Shown here: one piece after another, positions 16,940 through 26,589 of the stretch | Layout: every line of letters begins with the position of its first letter | Numbering within the stretch: position 1 is the stretch's first letter | Source: Microbacterium testaceum StLB037 | Lineage (GTDB): Bacteria > Actinomycetota > Actinomycetes > Actinomycetales > Microbacteriaceae | Reading direction: 5' to 3' | Assembly (NCBI RefSeq): GCF_008763945.1 | Contig: NZ_VTQH01000003.1 | Location: 609,428 to 673,427, forward strand | DNA: 64,000 bases | Position numbers and translations under genes: made by a program | Notes under the pieces: model-generated | Database searches by the model: none | What the model saw: only the letters and a program-made list of their open reading frames with translations | Told to the model about the DNA's origin: nothing

Positions 16940-18532
16940 GTGACTTCCGGCCGCTCTTTCTACATCACGACGCCGATCTACTACCCGAGCGATCTGCCCC
17001 ACATCGGGCACGGGTACACGACCGTCGCCGTCGACACGCTCGCCCGCTGGCATCGCCAGGCGGGGGACGACACCTGGATGCTGACCGGCACCGACGAGCA
17101 CGGGCAGAAGATGCTGCGCGCGGCCTCGGCGAACGGCGTGACCCCGCAGGAGTGGGTCGACAAGCTCGTGACGGAATCGTGGTTCCCTCTGCTCGAGACC
17201 CTCGATGTCGCCAACGACGACTTCATCCGCACGACGCAGCCCCGTCACGAGGAGCGCGTGCAGCAGTTCGTGCAGGCGCTGTTCGACCGCGGCTACATCT
17301 ACGCGGGCGAATACGAGGCGCTGTACTGCGTCGGCTGCGAGGAGTTCAAGCCCGAGGCCGAGATCGTCGACGGAACCGGTCCCTTCGAGGGACTCAAGGT
17401 CTGCGCGATCCACTCCAAGCCCCTCGAGCTGCTGCAGGAGAAGAACTACTTCTTCAAGCTCAGCGAGTTCCAGGACCGCCTGCTCGAGCTCTACAAGACC
17501 GAGCCCGACTTCGTGCGCCCCGAGTCGGCGCGCAACGAGGTCGTGTCGTTCGTGCGCAGCGGTCTGAAAGACCTCTCGATCTCGCGCTCGGCGTTCGACT
17601 GGGGCATCACGGTTCCGTGGGACCCCTCGCACGTCATCTACGTGTGGGTCGACGCGCTGCTCAACTACGCCACCGCGGTCGGGTACGGCACCGACCCCGA
17701 GACCGGCGAGGTCACCGCCGAGTTCGCCCGCCGCTGGCCCGCGTTCCACGTGGTCGGCAAGGACATCCTGCGCTTCCACGCCGTGATCTGGCCGGCCATG
17801 CTCATGGCCGCGGGCCTCGACGTGCCGCGCGGCGTCTTCGCACACGGCTGGCTGCTGGTCGGCGGCGAGAAGATGTCGAAGTCGAAGCTCACCGGCATCG
17901 CGCCGACGGAGATCACCGACGTCTTCGGTTCCGACGCGTATCGGTTCTACTTCCTCTCCGCGATCGCGTTCGGCCAGGACGGCTCCTTCTCGTGGGAAGA
18001 CCTGTCGGCCCGCTACCAGGCCGAACTCGCCAACGGCTTCGGCAACCTGGCCTCGCGCACGGTCGCGATGATCTCGAAGTACTTCGAGGGCGTCGTGCCA
18101 GCGCCGGCCGCGTACACCGAGGGCGACCTGACGATCCAGAAGATCGTGGCGGATGCCGCGGCCACCGCCGACGCGGCCGTGGAGCGCTTCCGCATCGACG
18201 AGGCGATCGCCGCGATCTGGACGATCGTCGACGCGCTGAACGGGTACATCACCGAGAACGAGCCGTGGGCTCTGGCGAAGGACGAATCGACGCGCGAGCG
18301 CCTCGGTACCGTGCTCTACACCGCGGCCGAGGGCCTGCGCGCCCTCGCGGTGCTGCTGTCGCCGGTCATGCCGTCGTCGACCGAGAAGCTGTGGGTCGCG
18401 CTCGGCGCGGCCGAGGGCCTCGGCGCTCTCGTCGAGCAGCCGATCCGCGAAGCGGGGGCCTGGGGCATGCTGCCGGCGGGCGCCACGGTCACCGCGCTGA
18501 CGCCGCTGTTCCCGCGCGTCGAGCAGGCGTGA
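16940..18532 (+). CDS. metG: Methionyl-tRNA synthetase
   Basis: 530 residues, class I synthetase without the C-terminal dimerisation/tRNA-binding domain. The HIGH box is PHIGHG (20-25) and the KMSKS box GGEKMSKSKL is near 312. The connective peptide keeps one CVGC pair followed by CAIH, consistent with a single metal knuckle. TGTDEHGQK and IYVWVDALLNY are typical MetRS blocks. It attaches methionine to initiator and elongator tRNA. The GTG start is set by a leaderless-type promoter. It overlaps tatD by 4 bp (GTGA). Confidence 0.97.
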   Translation: MTSGRSFYITTPIYYPSDLPHIGHGYTTVAVDTLARWHRQAGDDTWMLTGTDEHGQKMLRAASANGVTPQEWVDKLVTESWFPLLETLDVANDDFIRTTQPRHEERVQQFVQALFDRGYIYAGEYEALYCVGCEEFKPEAEIVDGTGPFEGLKVCAIHSKPLELLQEKNYFFKLSEFQDRLLELYKTEPDFVRPESARNEVVSFVRSGLKDLSISRSAFDWGITVPWDPSHVIYVWVDALLNYATAVGYGTDPETGEVTAEFARRWPAFHVVGKDILRFHAVIWPAMLMAAGLDVPRGVFAHGWLLVGGEKMSKSKLTGIAPTEITDVFGSDAYRFYFLSAIAFGQDGSFSWEDLSARYQAELANGFGNLASRTVAMISKYFEGVVPAPAAYTEGDLTIQKIVADAAATADAAVERFRIDEAIAAIWTIVDALNGYITENEPWALAKDESTRERLGTVLYTAAEGLRALAVLLSPVMPSSTEKLWVALGAAEGLGALVEQPIREAGAWGMLPAGATVTALTPLFPRVEQA

Positions 18533-19518
18533 CGCGGGTGCCTGCCGAGCCGGCGGCGGCGGCCCCGGAGCCTGTCGGAGGGTCCGCCGCCCCCGGCTCG
18601 ACCCCGGTCGAGCGTCCGCGCGACACCATCGGAAGCGGAGATCCGAGCCAGTACGTCCGCGAACGCTCGGTCGACGGGCGCCGCGATGTCAGCTACCCGC
18701 CGGCGCCGGAGCCCCTCGGCATCCCGGTCTACGACAATCACACCCATCTCGAGATCGAAGACGGAGACACCGGCCTCTCGCTGGACGAGCAGCTCGAGCG
18801 CGCCCTCGCGGTCGGTGTGCACGGGGTCGTGCAGGCGGGCGGCGACGTCGACTCCTCCCGCTGGTCGGCGTGGGCGGCGCGGTCCCACCCCCGCGTGCTC
18901 GCGGCCGTGGCGATCCACCCCAACGAGGCGCCGGCGTACGAGCAGGCGGGAGAGTTGGATGCCGCCATCGCGGTCATCGACGAGCTCGCCGCCGAGCCGC
19001 GCGTGCGGGCGATCGGCGAGACGGGCCTGGACTTCTTCCGGACCGAGGCCGATGGCATCCCGGCTCAGATCCGCTCGTTCGAGGCGCACATCGCGCTGGC
19101 GAAGAAGCACGGGATCGCCATGCAGATCCACGATCGCGACGCCCACGAGGCCGTGCTCGAGACCCTCGAGCGCGTCGGCGCCCCCGACAGGACGGTGTTC
19201 CACTGCTTCTCGGGCGACGCCGACATGGCGCGCATCGCCGCCGACCGCGGGTACTACCTCTCGTTCGCGGGAAACGTCACGTTCAAGAACGCGCAGAACC
19301 TGCGCGACGCGCTGGCGGTCACGCCGCTCGACCGCATCCTCGTCGAGACCGACGCCCCGTTCCTGACCCCCGCGCCGTATCGCGGCCGCCCGAACGCGCC
19401 GTACGTGATCCCTGTGACGTTGCGTTTTCTCGCGGCAGAGCTGTCGATGGACGCCGACGACCTCGCCGCCCAGGTCGCCGCGAACACGCTGCGCGTCTAC
19501 GGCGCGTTCGAGGACTGA
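18529..19518 (+). CDS. tatD: TatD-family metal-dependent hydrolase/DNase
   Basis: About 329 residues if it starts at the GTG overlapping the metG stop (GTGA); a GTG at 18538 is an alternative. The TatD barrel begins about residue 60 with the metal-binding YDNHTHLE, followed by AVAIHPNEAP, RAIGETGLDFF, IAMQIHDRDAHEAV, VFHCFSGD and LVETDAPFLTP, which supply the His, Glu and Asp ligands. The extra 60 N-terminal residues are Pro/Ala-rich at first, then a conserved-looking RERSVDGRRDVSYPPAPEPL tail. Linkage metG-tatD-rsmA is common in bacteria; here a repeat array and a transporter lie between tatD and rsmA. Role: exonuclease in DNA repair or RNA quality control. Confidence 0.93.
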   Translation: MTRVPAEPAAAAPEPVGGSAAPGSTPVERPRDTIGSGDPSQYVRERSVDGRRDVSYPPAPEPLGIPVYDNHTHLEIEDGDTGLSLDEQLERALAVGVHGVVQAGGDVDSSRWSAWAARSHPRVLAAVAIHPNEAPAYEQAGELDAAIAVIDELAAEPRVRAIGETGLDFFRTEADGIPAQIRSFEAHIALAKKHGIAMQIHDRDAHEAVLETLERVGAPDRTVFHCFSGDADMARIAADRGYYLSFAGNVTFKNAQNLRDALAVTPLDRILVETDAPFLTPAPYRGRPNAPYVIPVTLRFLAAELSMDADDLAAQVAANTLRVYGAFED

Positions 19519-19550
19519 CCCCGCGCGCTCCCCGGGGGAGAGGTCCGGGG

Positions 19551-20068
19551 TGTCGCTGTGCTTGTGCGGACCGCGGAGGTTGCGCGCGGTGGTTCGCGCA
19601 GGGTCAGTGATTCGCGCAGCCTCAGCCCGATGGCCGCGGGTGCCGCTGAGTCTGTGCGGATCGCGGAGCTTGTGCCGTGGGGCCCGCGCCCCGTCGCGCA
19701 GGGTCAGTGATTCGCGCAGCCTCAGCCGAATGGCCCCGGATGCCGCTGAGTCTGTGCGGATCGCGGAACTTGTGCCGTGGGGCCCCGCGCCCCGTCGCGC
19801 AGAGTCAGTGATCCGCGCAGCCTCAGCCGAATGGCGCCGGATGCCGCTGAGTCTGTGCGGATCGCGGAGCTTGTGCCGTGGGGCCCGCGCCCCGTCGCGC
19901 AGGGTCAGTGATTCGCTCAGCCTCAGCCGAGTGGCGCCGGATGCCGCTGAGTCTGTGCGGATCGCGGAGCTTGTGCCGTGGGCCCGCGCCCCGTCGCGCA
20001 GAGTCAGTGATCCGCGCAGCCTCAGCCCGACGGCCCCGGATGCCGCTGAGCCAGCGCGAATCGCGGAG
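19551..20068. repeat. Tandem array of about 100-bp units (four full and two partial copies)
   Basis: Full units begin at 19596, 19696, 19797 and 19897 (100, 101, 100 and 99 bp). Partial units lie at 19553-19595 and 19996-20068. Each unit opens with GCGCAGRGTCAGTGATYCG and holds an imperfect 18-bp inverted repeat; in unit 3 this is GATCCGCGCAGCCTCAGC (19810-19827) and GCTGAGTCTGTGCGGATC (19846-19863). It fills the gap between the convergent tatD and sugar transporter genes. Open frames across it are by-products of composition; units are not multiples of three. Confidence 0.9.
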
Positions 20069-20105
20069 GTTGCGGGAACACAGCACCGCCGCCGCCGACA
20101 CGACG

Positions 20106-20135
20106 AAGGCCGGCACCCCGCGGGGCGCCGGCCTT
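20106..20135 (-). terminator. Strong hairpin terminator after the sugar transporter gene
   Basis: AAGGCCGGCACCCC (20106-20119) and GGGGCGCCGGCCTT (20122-20135) form a 14-bp stem with one mismatch and a 2-nt loop. It lies just beyond the transporter stop codon (20149), at the edge of the tandem array. Confidence 0.75.
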
Positions 20136-20148
20136 CTGGCATCCGGAA

Positions 20149-21609
20149 TCAGGCTTTCGCCGAATCCTTGGGCTTGCGGACGAACAGGGTCTCGGTCTGC
20201 TCGAGTTCCATGCCCTTGGTCTCGGGGATGCGCAGCAGCACGTACACGAACGACAGGGCGGCGAACAGGGCGTACATGCCGTAGGTGAGCGGAAGCGACC
20301 AGCTCGACATCGCCGGGAACGACACCGTGATGGCGAAGTTGGCGATCCACTGCGCACCGGCGGCGACGCCGAGGGCCTTGCCGCGGATACGGCTCGGGAA
20401 GATCTCGCCCAGCAGCACCCACACCAGCGGGCCCCACGACGCCCCGAAGCCGACGACGAACACGTTCGCGGCCACGAGGGCGACGCCGCCCCACGGCGCG
20501 GGAAGCGAGACGTCCTGACCCGAGCCGGTGGCGAAGGCGAACGACAGTGCCATGGCGGCCAGCGACACGGTCATGAGGATCGAGCCGGTGATGAGGATTG
20601 GCTTTCGGCCGACCCGGTCGACCAGGAAGATCGCGACGAACGTCACGACGACGTTCGTGACGGAGGTGATGACCGAGATCAGCAGCGAGTTGCTCTCGTC
20701 GAAGCCGACGGCCCTCCACAGGGTGGTGGAGTAGTAGAAGATCACGTTGATGCCGACGAACTGCTGGAACATCGACAGCAGGATGCCGGTCCACACGATC
20801 CCCTGCAGACCCAGCACGGGCCCGCGCAGCGAGACGTTCTTGTTCTTGCGGTCGGCCTCGATCGTGTTCGACAGCTCGTTCATCGTCTTGTCGAGGTCGG
20901 CCGGGGGCACAAGGCGGGCGAAGATCGCCTTCGCCTCCTCGCGCTTGCCCTTCGCGAGCAGGAAGCGCGGCGACTCGGGAACGGTGAACGACAGGATGCC
21001 GTAGACGGCGGCGGGGATGACACCGACGAGGAACATCCAGCGCCAGGCTTCCATCCCCAGCCACAGCTGGTTCGCCGCTCCACCGGCCGTGTTGGCCAGC
21101 AGCGCGTCGGAGAGCAGGGCGCCGAAGATGCCGAGCGTGATCGCGAGCTGCTGCAGGGAGGCGAGCGAGCCGCGGATCTGGCGGGGCGCGACCTCGGCGA
21201 TGTAGGCGGGGGCGACCACCGAGGCGATGCCGATACCTAAGCCGCTCATGACGCGCCAGAGGATGAGATCGGGCACGCTGAAGGTCAGCGCGGCGCCGAT
21301 CGACGAGACGAAGAACAGCACGGCGCCGAGCAGCATGACCTTGAGTCGGCCCCAGCGGTCCGACAGCGCGCCGGCGACGATGGCGCCGACCGCGCATCCG
21401 AGAAGGGCGACGGCCACGACGAAGCCGGTGAGCACTTGGCTGAGTTCGAAATTGCCCTCGATCGCATCGACCGCACCGTTGATCACGGAGGAGTCGAAGC
21501 CGAAGAGGAAACCGCCCACCGCGGCCGCGACCGAGAGGCCGATGGCTCGTCGCCCGTAGGGGCTTCTGAGGGTGAAGGCGTTCGAGGGGATGGACTGCGT
21601 TTGACTCAC
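20149..21609 (-). CDS. Sugar porter, major facilitator superfamily (XylE/GalP type)
   Basis: 486 residues, twelve membrane helices. Sugar-porter signatures: GGFLFGFDSSVINGA in helix 1, DRWGRLK after helix 2, VAPAYIAEVAPRQIRG, VPESPRFLL before the central loop, a QQFVGIN motif in helix 7, DRVGRKP between helices 8 and 9, and PETKGMELEQ at the end. It probably imports a hexose or pentose with a proton; substrate unknown. The GTG start at 21609 has TAGCGT six bases upstream and no Shine-Dalgarno, so the message is probably leaderless. The divergent neighbour is rsmA. Confidence 0.94.
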   Translation of the reverse strand: MSQTQSIPSNAFTLRSPYGRRAIGLSVAAAVGGFLFGFDSSVINGAVDAIEGNFELSQVLTGFVVAVALLGCAVGAIVAGALSDRWGRLKVMLLGAVLFFVSSIGAALTFSVPDLILWRVMSGLGIGIASVVAPAYIAEVAPRQIRGSLASLQQLAITLGIFGALLSDALLANTAGGAANQLWLGMEAWRWMFLVGVIPAAVYGILSFTVPESPRFLLAKGKREEAKAIFARLVPPADLDKTMNELSNTIEADRKNKNVSLRGPVLGLQGIVWTGILLSMFQQFVGINVIFYYSTTLWRAVGFDESNSLLISVITSVTNVVVTFVAIFLVDRVGRKPILITGSILMTVSLAAMALSFAFATGSGQDVSLPAPWGGVALVAANVFVVGFGASWGPLVWVLLGEIFPSRIRGKALGVAAGAQWIANFAITVSFPAMSSWSLPLTYGMYALFAALSFVYVLLRIPETKGMELEQTETLFVRKPKDSAKA

Positions 21610-21675
21610 CGTCCTACGCTACTCCCGGCCCTCGCGCGGCGAGGGTTCTGGCGGCGCCCTGACTACAGTGGAACA
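21610..21675. promoter_or_regulatory. Divergent leaderless promoters of the sugar porter and rsmA
   Basis: Minus strand: TAGCGT (21621-21616), 6 nt, GTG 21609. Plus strand: TACAGT (21664-21669), 6 nt, ATG 21676. Neither start has a Shine-Dalgarno sequence. The gap otherwise shows no clear operator. Confidence 0.55.
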
Positions 21676-22518
21676 ATGCCCGTTTCGCTCCTCGGTGCCG
21701 CCGAGATCCGCCGGCTCGCCGCCGACCTCGACGTCACGCCCACCAAGAAGCTCGGGCAGAACTTCGTCGTCGATGCCAACACGGTGCGCAAGATCGTCCA
21801 GGCGGCCCGGGTCACGGCATCCGATCGTGTGGTCGAAATCGGCCCCGGTCTCGGTTCCCTCACTCTGGCGATCCTCGAAACCGGTGCCTCGGTCGTCGCC
21901 GTCGAGATCGACCACCGCCTTGCCGAGCGTCTGCCGGTCACCGCCGCCGCCCACGAGGTGCCCGACGGTCGCCTCGCCGTGATCGACGCCGACGCCCTGC
22001 GCGTGACCGAGCTGCCGGGTGAGCCGAGCGTGCTGGTGGCGAACCTGCCGTACAACGTGTCGGTTCCGGTGCTGCTGCACTTCCTCGAGTCCTTCCCCTA
22101 CCTGCAGCGCGGCGTCGTCATGGTGCAAGCCGAGGTGGGGGAGCGCCTCGCCGCCCCTCCCGGGTCGAAGGTGTACGGCGCGCCGAGCGTCAAGGCGGCC
22201 TGGTACGGCTCGTGGCGCCTGGCGGGCACCGTGTCGCGGCAGGTCTTCTGGCCTGTGCCCAACGTCGACAGCGTGCTCGTCGGTTTCGATCGCGACCCCG
22301 AGCCCCGCGGCACCGAGGAGCACCGGCTGCGGACTTTCCAGATCGTGGATGCCGCGTTCCAGCAGCGCCGCAAGATGCTCCGGCAGGCGTTGTCGGGCGT
22401 GCTGGGCGGCACGGCCGCCGAGGCGTCGGCGCATCTGGAGGCGGCGGGCGTCGACCCCACCCTCCGCGGGGAGCAGCTCACGGTCGACGACTACGCCCGC
22501 ATCGCCGCCGCGTCCTGA
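21676..22518 (+). CDS. rsmA: 16S rRNA (adenine(1518)-N6/adenine(1519)-N6)-dimethyltransferase RsmA (KsgA)
   Basis: 280 residues, normal length. Rossmann-type SAM fold with TKKLGQNFVVD, motif I EIGPGLGSLTLAI, VAVEIDHRLAE, catalytic motif IV NLPYNVSVP, and the PNVDSVLVGF and RRKMLRQAL regions of the C-terminal helical domain. It dimethylates two adjacent adenines in the 3' hairpin of 16S rRNA. The ATG at 21676 is six bases after TACAGT. Downstream there is no gene for 430 bp. In many actinobacteria rsmA is followed by ispE; here a phosphodiesterase and a Stealth gene intervene before ispE. Confidence 0.97.
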   Translation: MPVSLLGAAEIRRLAADLDVTPTKKLGQNFVVDANTVRKIVQAARVTASDRVVEIGPGLGSLTLAILETGASVVAVEIDHRLAERLPVTAAAHEVPDGRLAVIDADALRVTELPGEPSVLVANLPYNVSVPVLLHFLESFPYLQRGVVMVQAEVGERLAAPPGSKVYGAPSVKAAWYGSWRLAGTVSRQVFWPVPNVDSVLVGFDRDPEPRGTEEHRLRTFQIVDAAFQQRRKMLRQALSGVLGGTAAEASAHLEAAGVDPTLRGEQLTVDDYARIAAAS

Positions 22519-22538
22519 CGCGGCCGCGCCGGGTCTCG

Positions 22539-22780
22539 GCATCCGGTCTGCGCGTGCACAACGGCGGGGCTCTTCCCGCCGCGCCGCGTGATGTCGCCAG
22601 TCGTGCCGCGTGTCGGCGTCGAAGTCCGCCGTCGTGCTCGGATCCCGCGTCGGGTGGCGGCATCCGGTCCGGTGTGCACAACGGCGGGGCTTTTCGCGAC
22701 GCGCCGCGTTGTTGCGTCTGTCGTGCCGCGTGTCGGCGTCGGAGTCCGTCGTTGTGCTCGGCCCCCCGGGGGCGGGGCGC
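22539..22780. repeat. Direct repeat, two copies of a 120-bp unit
   Basis: Two units start with GCATCCGGTC at 22539 and 22660. Each continues through GTGCACAACGGCGGGGCT, CGCGCCGCGT, CGTGCCGCGTGTCGGCGTC and GTCGTGCTCGG-like blocks in the same order. Copies differ at scattered positions and short indels. They occupy most of the 431-bp gap between rsmA and the phosphodiesterase gene. No frame, hairpin terminator or RNA gene explains them. The remainder (22781-22949) is unique sequence with a good Shine-Dalgarno (GGAAGGA) before the next gene. Confidence 0.8.
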
Positions 22781-22949
22781 GCAGGGCGGCGCCGGAGCGC
22801 GACCGCGTTCTCAGCGCGCGCCAACCATCGCCGGGGTGAATTCCTGCCGTGTTCACCCCGCGTTCCCGAAACATGCCGGTAACATTTCGATCTGACCGGG
22901 AGCATCACGCCGGTGTCGCGGCCGTACCCGACGGCCCGGAAGGAACGAG

Positions 22950-23885
22950 ATGCGCTACGCCGAGTACCCCCGTGCCGAGAGGGTGCTGCTGCACCTGAGT
23001 GACACCCACCTGCGCGCCGGCGGTGCGCCGCTGTACGACAGCGTCGACTCCGAGGCGTACCTCGCCCGGGCCGTCGAGGCGATCGAGGCCTCCGGCATCC
23101 GCCCCCACGCCCTCGTCTTCACGGGCGACCTGGCCGACTTCGGTGAGGCCGACGCCTACGAGCGCGTGCGGGGAATGGTCGAGCCCCTCGCCGCACGCCT
23201 CGACACCCGCGTCATCTGGGTGATGGGCAATCACGACGACCGCGCGGCGTTCCGGGCCGAGCTCCTGCCCGGCGACACCGCGGCCGCGACGGCTCCGGTC
23301 GACCGGGTCGACGAGATCGACGGGCTGCGCATCGTGACCCTCGACACCTCGGTGCCCGGGGCTCACCACGGCGAGGTGACCCCCGAGCAGCTGGAGTGGC
23401 TCGCCGAGGTCCTGGCGACCCCCGCCCCGCTCGGCACGATCCTCGCCATGCACCACCCGCCGGTGCCGAGCGTGCTCGATCTCGCCGCCTCGGTCGAGCT
23501 CCGCGACCAGCGCCGTCTCGCGACGGTGCTGCGGGGGAGCGACGTGCGCGCGATCCTCGCGGGTCACCTGCACTACTCCACGTTCGCGACTTTCGCGGGA
23601 ATCCCGGTGTCCGTGGCATCCGCCACCTGCTACACGCAGGACCTCATGGTGCCCGTGGGCGGAACCCGCCCGCAGGACGCGGCCCAGGGCTTCAACACCG
23701 TCCACGTCTACGACGACACGGTGGTGCACTCTGTCGTTCCGCTCGCGGCGACCCAGGCCCTGCAGTATGTGGATGCCGCGGAGTCGCAGCGCCGGTTGCA
23801 CGACGCCGGCATCGTGGTGCCGGCGTCGCGGGCGTTCAGCGGACCGGTGTCGCCGCCGACGACGCCGCTGCCGATCCTTCGCTGA
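22950..23885 (+). CDS. Calcineurin-like metallophosphoesterase (CpdA-type phosphodiesterase)
   Basis: 311 residues. The five metallophosphoesterase blocks are intact: [30 protein letters not shown] and AGHLHYS, giving the two-metal centre. Overall layout matches CpdA/class III cyclic-nucleotide phosphodiesterases, as in the mycobacterial Rv0805 type. Likely substrate is cAMP or another phosphodiester; not proven. The start follows GGAAGGA at good spacing. Its 3' end overlaps the convergent Stealth gene by 50 bp, so the last 16 or so codons of both genes share DNA. Confidence 0.88.
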   Translation: MRYAEYPRAERVLLHLSDTHLRAGGAPLYDSVDSEAYLARAVEAIEASGIRPHALVFTGDLADFGEADAYERVRGMVEPLAARLDTRVIWVMGNHDDRAAFRAELLPGDTAAATAPVDRVDEIDGLRIVTLDTSVPGAHHGEVTPEQLEWLAEVLATPAPLGTILAMHHPPVPSVLDLAASVELRDQRRLATVLRGSDVRAILAGHLHYSTFATFAGIPVSVASATCYTQDLMVPVGGTRPQDAAQGFNTVHVYDDTVVHSVVPLAATQALQYVDAAESQRRLHDAGIVVPASRAFSGPVSPPTTPLPILR

Positions 23886-25416
23886 CCGAGGTCTTCTCCC
23901 ACGGCGCGGCGACCGGGAAGTAGCGCTCGAGGCACGCCCGGAGCGCCGGGACGCGGACCTCTTCGGGGATCTCGGGCACGCTGCCGTCGTTCAGGCAGAA
24001 CATGTCGGTGTCGCGGCGCGAGACGAGACGCTCCATCGTGCGCAACGAGTCGAGCTGCGTGGTCTGCACGTAGCGCGTGCGCGGCTCGGTGGTGATGACC
24101 GCGCGACCGGTGGCGAGCGCGTAGTAGTGGTACAGGCTGTTGGTCACCGAGATGTCGGTCGCCGCGCGGAAGCGACTCGCGGCGGTCCGGGCGTAGTCCT
24201 CGGCGAACTCCCGCTCGAGCTCGAACGCGATCGAGCGGCGCAGCGGCGTCGCGCAGTGCTCGAGGTCGAGGGTGGTGACGCGGCCGAAGCGCTCTTTGAG
24301 CAGGGCGCGGTTCACGCGCAGGCCGTTGTCGTGGCCCGAGCGCTCGAGGTGCGCCGGGCCGCTGCCGATGCGCACGCCGCTCTCGACGAATCGGCTCACG
24401 CCCCCGCCGCTGAAGAACAGCTCGGGGGTGACGGGACGACCGAAGAACATGTCGTCGTTGCTGTAGAGGAAGTGCTCGGCGAGGCCGGGGATGCGGTGCA
24501 GCTGCGCCTCGACGGCGTGGGAGTTGTGCGTGGGCAGCACCGAGGGGTCGGCGAAGAACTCCTCGCTGCGCACGATCGTGACCTTCGGGTGGTCGGCGAG
24601 CCACTCGGGGGTGGGGGAGTCGGTCGCGATGAAGATGCGGCGCACCCACGGCGCGTACATGTGCACGCTGCGCAGCGCGTAGCGCAGCTCGTCGACCTGA
24701 CGGTAGCGCGCGGCGTTGTCGTCGCCGTCGCCCACGACGTAGCCCTTCATGCGGGCGGCGCGCTGACGCTGGAACTCGCTGGACGAGCCGTCGACCCACG
24801 AGAAGACCATGTCGACGGCGTCGGTGAACTCGTTGGGGTGCGGGTCGAACATGCCCGACACGGTCGTCCAGCGCCGCCCGTACCGCTCCACCTCGACGAG
24901 GTCGAGGTCGGCCGCCGCGAACGTCCGGCGGGTGAGGGCGCTCGGACGCGGGGCCTCGATGGTCGTGTCGCCGAAGCGCCAGAGCTCCAGGCGCGGGGCG
25001 AGAGAGGCGCCGTAGCGGTACGAGCCCTCGGTCGAGGTGCGCGGGCGGAAGACCGCGTAGGCCTGGACCGAGCCGGGGGCCGGGTCGACGCTGTGGGCGG
25101 GGACGGGGTCCTCGCCGCGGGCCTTGAGGTAGATCGGGCCGAGCTCGGGATCGCGCAGCGCCGCGACGGCGGTGGCGGCGTCGGCGGTGTCGACGACGAG
25201 CTTGGGGCGGCGGTTCGCGTCGCGCACGAGCATGACCTTCACACCCGCGGCCTCGATCGCCGAGGCGACCGTGAGCAGGTCGTCCTGCTCCGCCATCGCG
25301 GGGGTCGAGGAGTCGTCGACGACGTGCAGGATGCCGTCGTGCATGCGGATATCGGACCGGGACAGCAGGGCGCGCCAGGGGTCGGTGTCGATCGACAGGG
25401 GGACCATCGGGCGCAT
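23836..25416 (-). CDS. Stealth-family protein (sugar-phosphate phosphotransferase)
   Basis: 526 residues. The four Stealth regions are recognisable: CR1 in [12 protein letters not shown]2 in [18 protein letters not shown] with [10 protein letters not shown] and [15 protein letters not shown]3 in [16 protein letters not shown]4 near the C-terminus. An N-terminal stretch of about 150 residues precedes CR1. Family members (e.g. N-acetylglucosamine-1-phosphate transferase, capsule polymerases) transfer hexose-1-phosphate to build phosphodiester-linked glycans, so this may make a wall or capsular polysaccharide. The ATG has a strong GAGGAGG Shine-Dalgarno. It overlaps the phosphodiesterase gene tail-to-tail by 50 bp. 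No other glycan genes are adjacent. Confidence 0.88.
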   Translation of the reverse strand: MRPMVPLSIDTDPWRALLSRSDIRMHDGILHVVDDSSTPAMAEQDDLLTVASAIEAAGVKVMLVRDANRRPKLVVDTADAATAVAALRDPELGPIYLKARGEDPVPAHSVDPAPGSVQAYAVFRPRTSTEGSYRYGASLAPRLELWRFGDTTIEAPRPSALTRRTFAAADLDLVEVERYGRRWTTVSGMFDPHPNEFTDAVDMVFSWVDGSSSEFQRQRAARMKGYVVGDGDDNAARYRQVDELRYALRSVHMYAPWVRRIFIATDSPTPEWLADHPKVTIVRSEEFFADPSVLPTHNSHAVEAQLHRIPGLAEHFLYSNDDMFFGRPVTPELFFSGGGVSRFVESGVRIGSGPAHLERSGHDNGLRVNRALLKERFGRVTTLDLEHCATPLRRSIAFELEREFAEDYARTAASRFRAATDISVTNSLYHYYALATGRAVITTEPRTRYVQTTQLDSLRTMERLVSRRDTDMFCLNDGSVPEIPEEVRVPALRACLERYFPVAAPWEKTSVSEGSAAASSAATPVR

Positions 25417-25656
25417 TCTGCCTCCTCGGGGGTAGGTGCATGGATCCGGTCACCGTACGGTTCCGGGGTTACGAAGACGTTTCGGCCTCGACGCCGAACG
25501 ACGGGGAGCGGAGCACTACTGTCGAAGAGTGACTCAGATCGCTCGCTCCGGCCCGGACCTCCCCGTACCGCCTTGCGAGCGACGGCGGGGAGCAGGCCGA
25601 CGTTCCAGTCTCCCACACCGTGAGAGCACCCGTCGCGCGGATCGGTGGCGGCAGCG

Positions 25657-26589
25657 ATGAGCGTGCACACTCCGGCATCCGTCCGCGTCCGAGCCCCCGG
25701 CAAGATCAACGTCTTCCTCGAGGTCGGCGACGTCCAGGACGACGGCTATCACGAGCTCGCGACGGCGTTCCAGGCCGTGTCGCTGTACGAGGAGATGGTG
25801 GCGACCCCCGCCGACGAGGTCACCATCGAGGTGTCGGCGCGAGGGCCGGTCGAGATCGACGGCGTCCCCACCGATGACCGGAACCTCGCCGTGCGCGCCG
25901 CGAAGCTGCTGGCGCAGACCGCCGGCATCGACAGCGGCGCCCACCTCTCCATCCGCAAGGCCGTGCCGGTGGCCGGCGGCATGGGCGGGGGATCGGCCGA
26001 CGCGGCCGCCGCCCTCGTCGCCTGTGATGCCCTGTGGGGTCTCGGGATGCCGACGAGCGAGCTCGCCCGTCTCGCCGCGCGCCTCGGTGCGGACGTGCCC
26101 TTCTCCCTGCTCGGCGGCACGGCGGTCGGAACCGGCCGCGGCGACCAGCTGAGCCCGGCGCTCGCCCGCGGACGATTCGACTGGGTGCTCGTGCCCAACG
26201 AGATCGGCATGTCCACTCCGGTGGTCTACGGCGAGCTCGACGCGCACCGCCGGCGCCACGCGGTCGACATCGGACCGGCTCCCCGGGTGCCCGCCGTCGA
26301 TCGCGACGTGCTCCACGCCCTGCGCCAGGGCGACGCCGGCATGCTCGCCGCGAGCCTGCGCAACGATCTGCAGGCCCCCGCCCTGCACCTGCGCCCCGAT
26401 CTCGCCCGCGTTCTCGAGCGCGGCGAGAGCTCCGGCGCGTTGGCGGGAATCGTCTCGGGCTCGGGCCCGACGCTCGCGTTCCTCGCCGCCGACGAATCGT
26501 CCGCGATCGACCTGCAGGTCACCCTCAGCGCTGCCGGTCTCGTCGCCCTCCACGTGCACGGGCCCGTCCCCGGCGCGCGGGTGGTCTGA
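25657..26589 (+). CDS. ispE: 4-diphosphocytidyl-2-C-methyl-D-erythritol kinase
   Basis: About 310 residues from the ATG at 25657; an in-frame GTG at 25645 would add four residues and neither has a strong Shine-Dalgarno. GHMP kinase fold: N-terminal [17 protein letters not shown]-binding [17 protein letters not shown], and C-terminal [10 protein letters not shown]. It phosphorylates CDP-methylerythritol in the non-mevalonate isoprenoid pathway. The 240 bp upstream contain no gene and no clear promoter hexamer. Confidence 0.96.
   Translation: MSVHTPASVRVRAPGKINVFLEVGDVQDDGYHELATAFQAVSLYEEMVATPADEVTIEVSARGPVEIDGVPTDDRNLAVRAAKLLAQTAGIDSGAHLSIRKAVPVAGGMGGGSADAAAALVACDALWGLGMPTSELARLAARLGADVPFSLLGGTAVGTGRGDQLSPALARGRFDWVLVPNEIGMSTPVVYGELDAHRRRHAVDIGPAPRVPAVDRDVLHALRQGDAGMLAASLRNDLQAPALHLRPDLARVLERGESSGALAGIVSGSGPTLAFLAADESSAIDLQVTLSAAGLVALHVHGPVPGARVV

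Noticed and set aside
19551..20068. Array considered as a CRISPR locus
   Set aside because: The whole 100-bp unit repeats with no unique spacers and no cas genes nearby.
19550..20288. Open frames across the 100-bp tandem repeats, with repeated peptides such as RIAELVPW
   Set aside because: Units are not multiples of three, frames shift between copies, and no ribosome-binding site is present. They are by-products of the DNA repeat.
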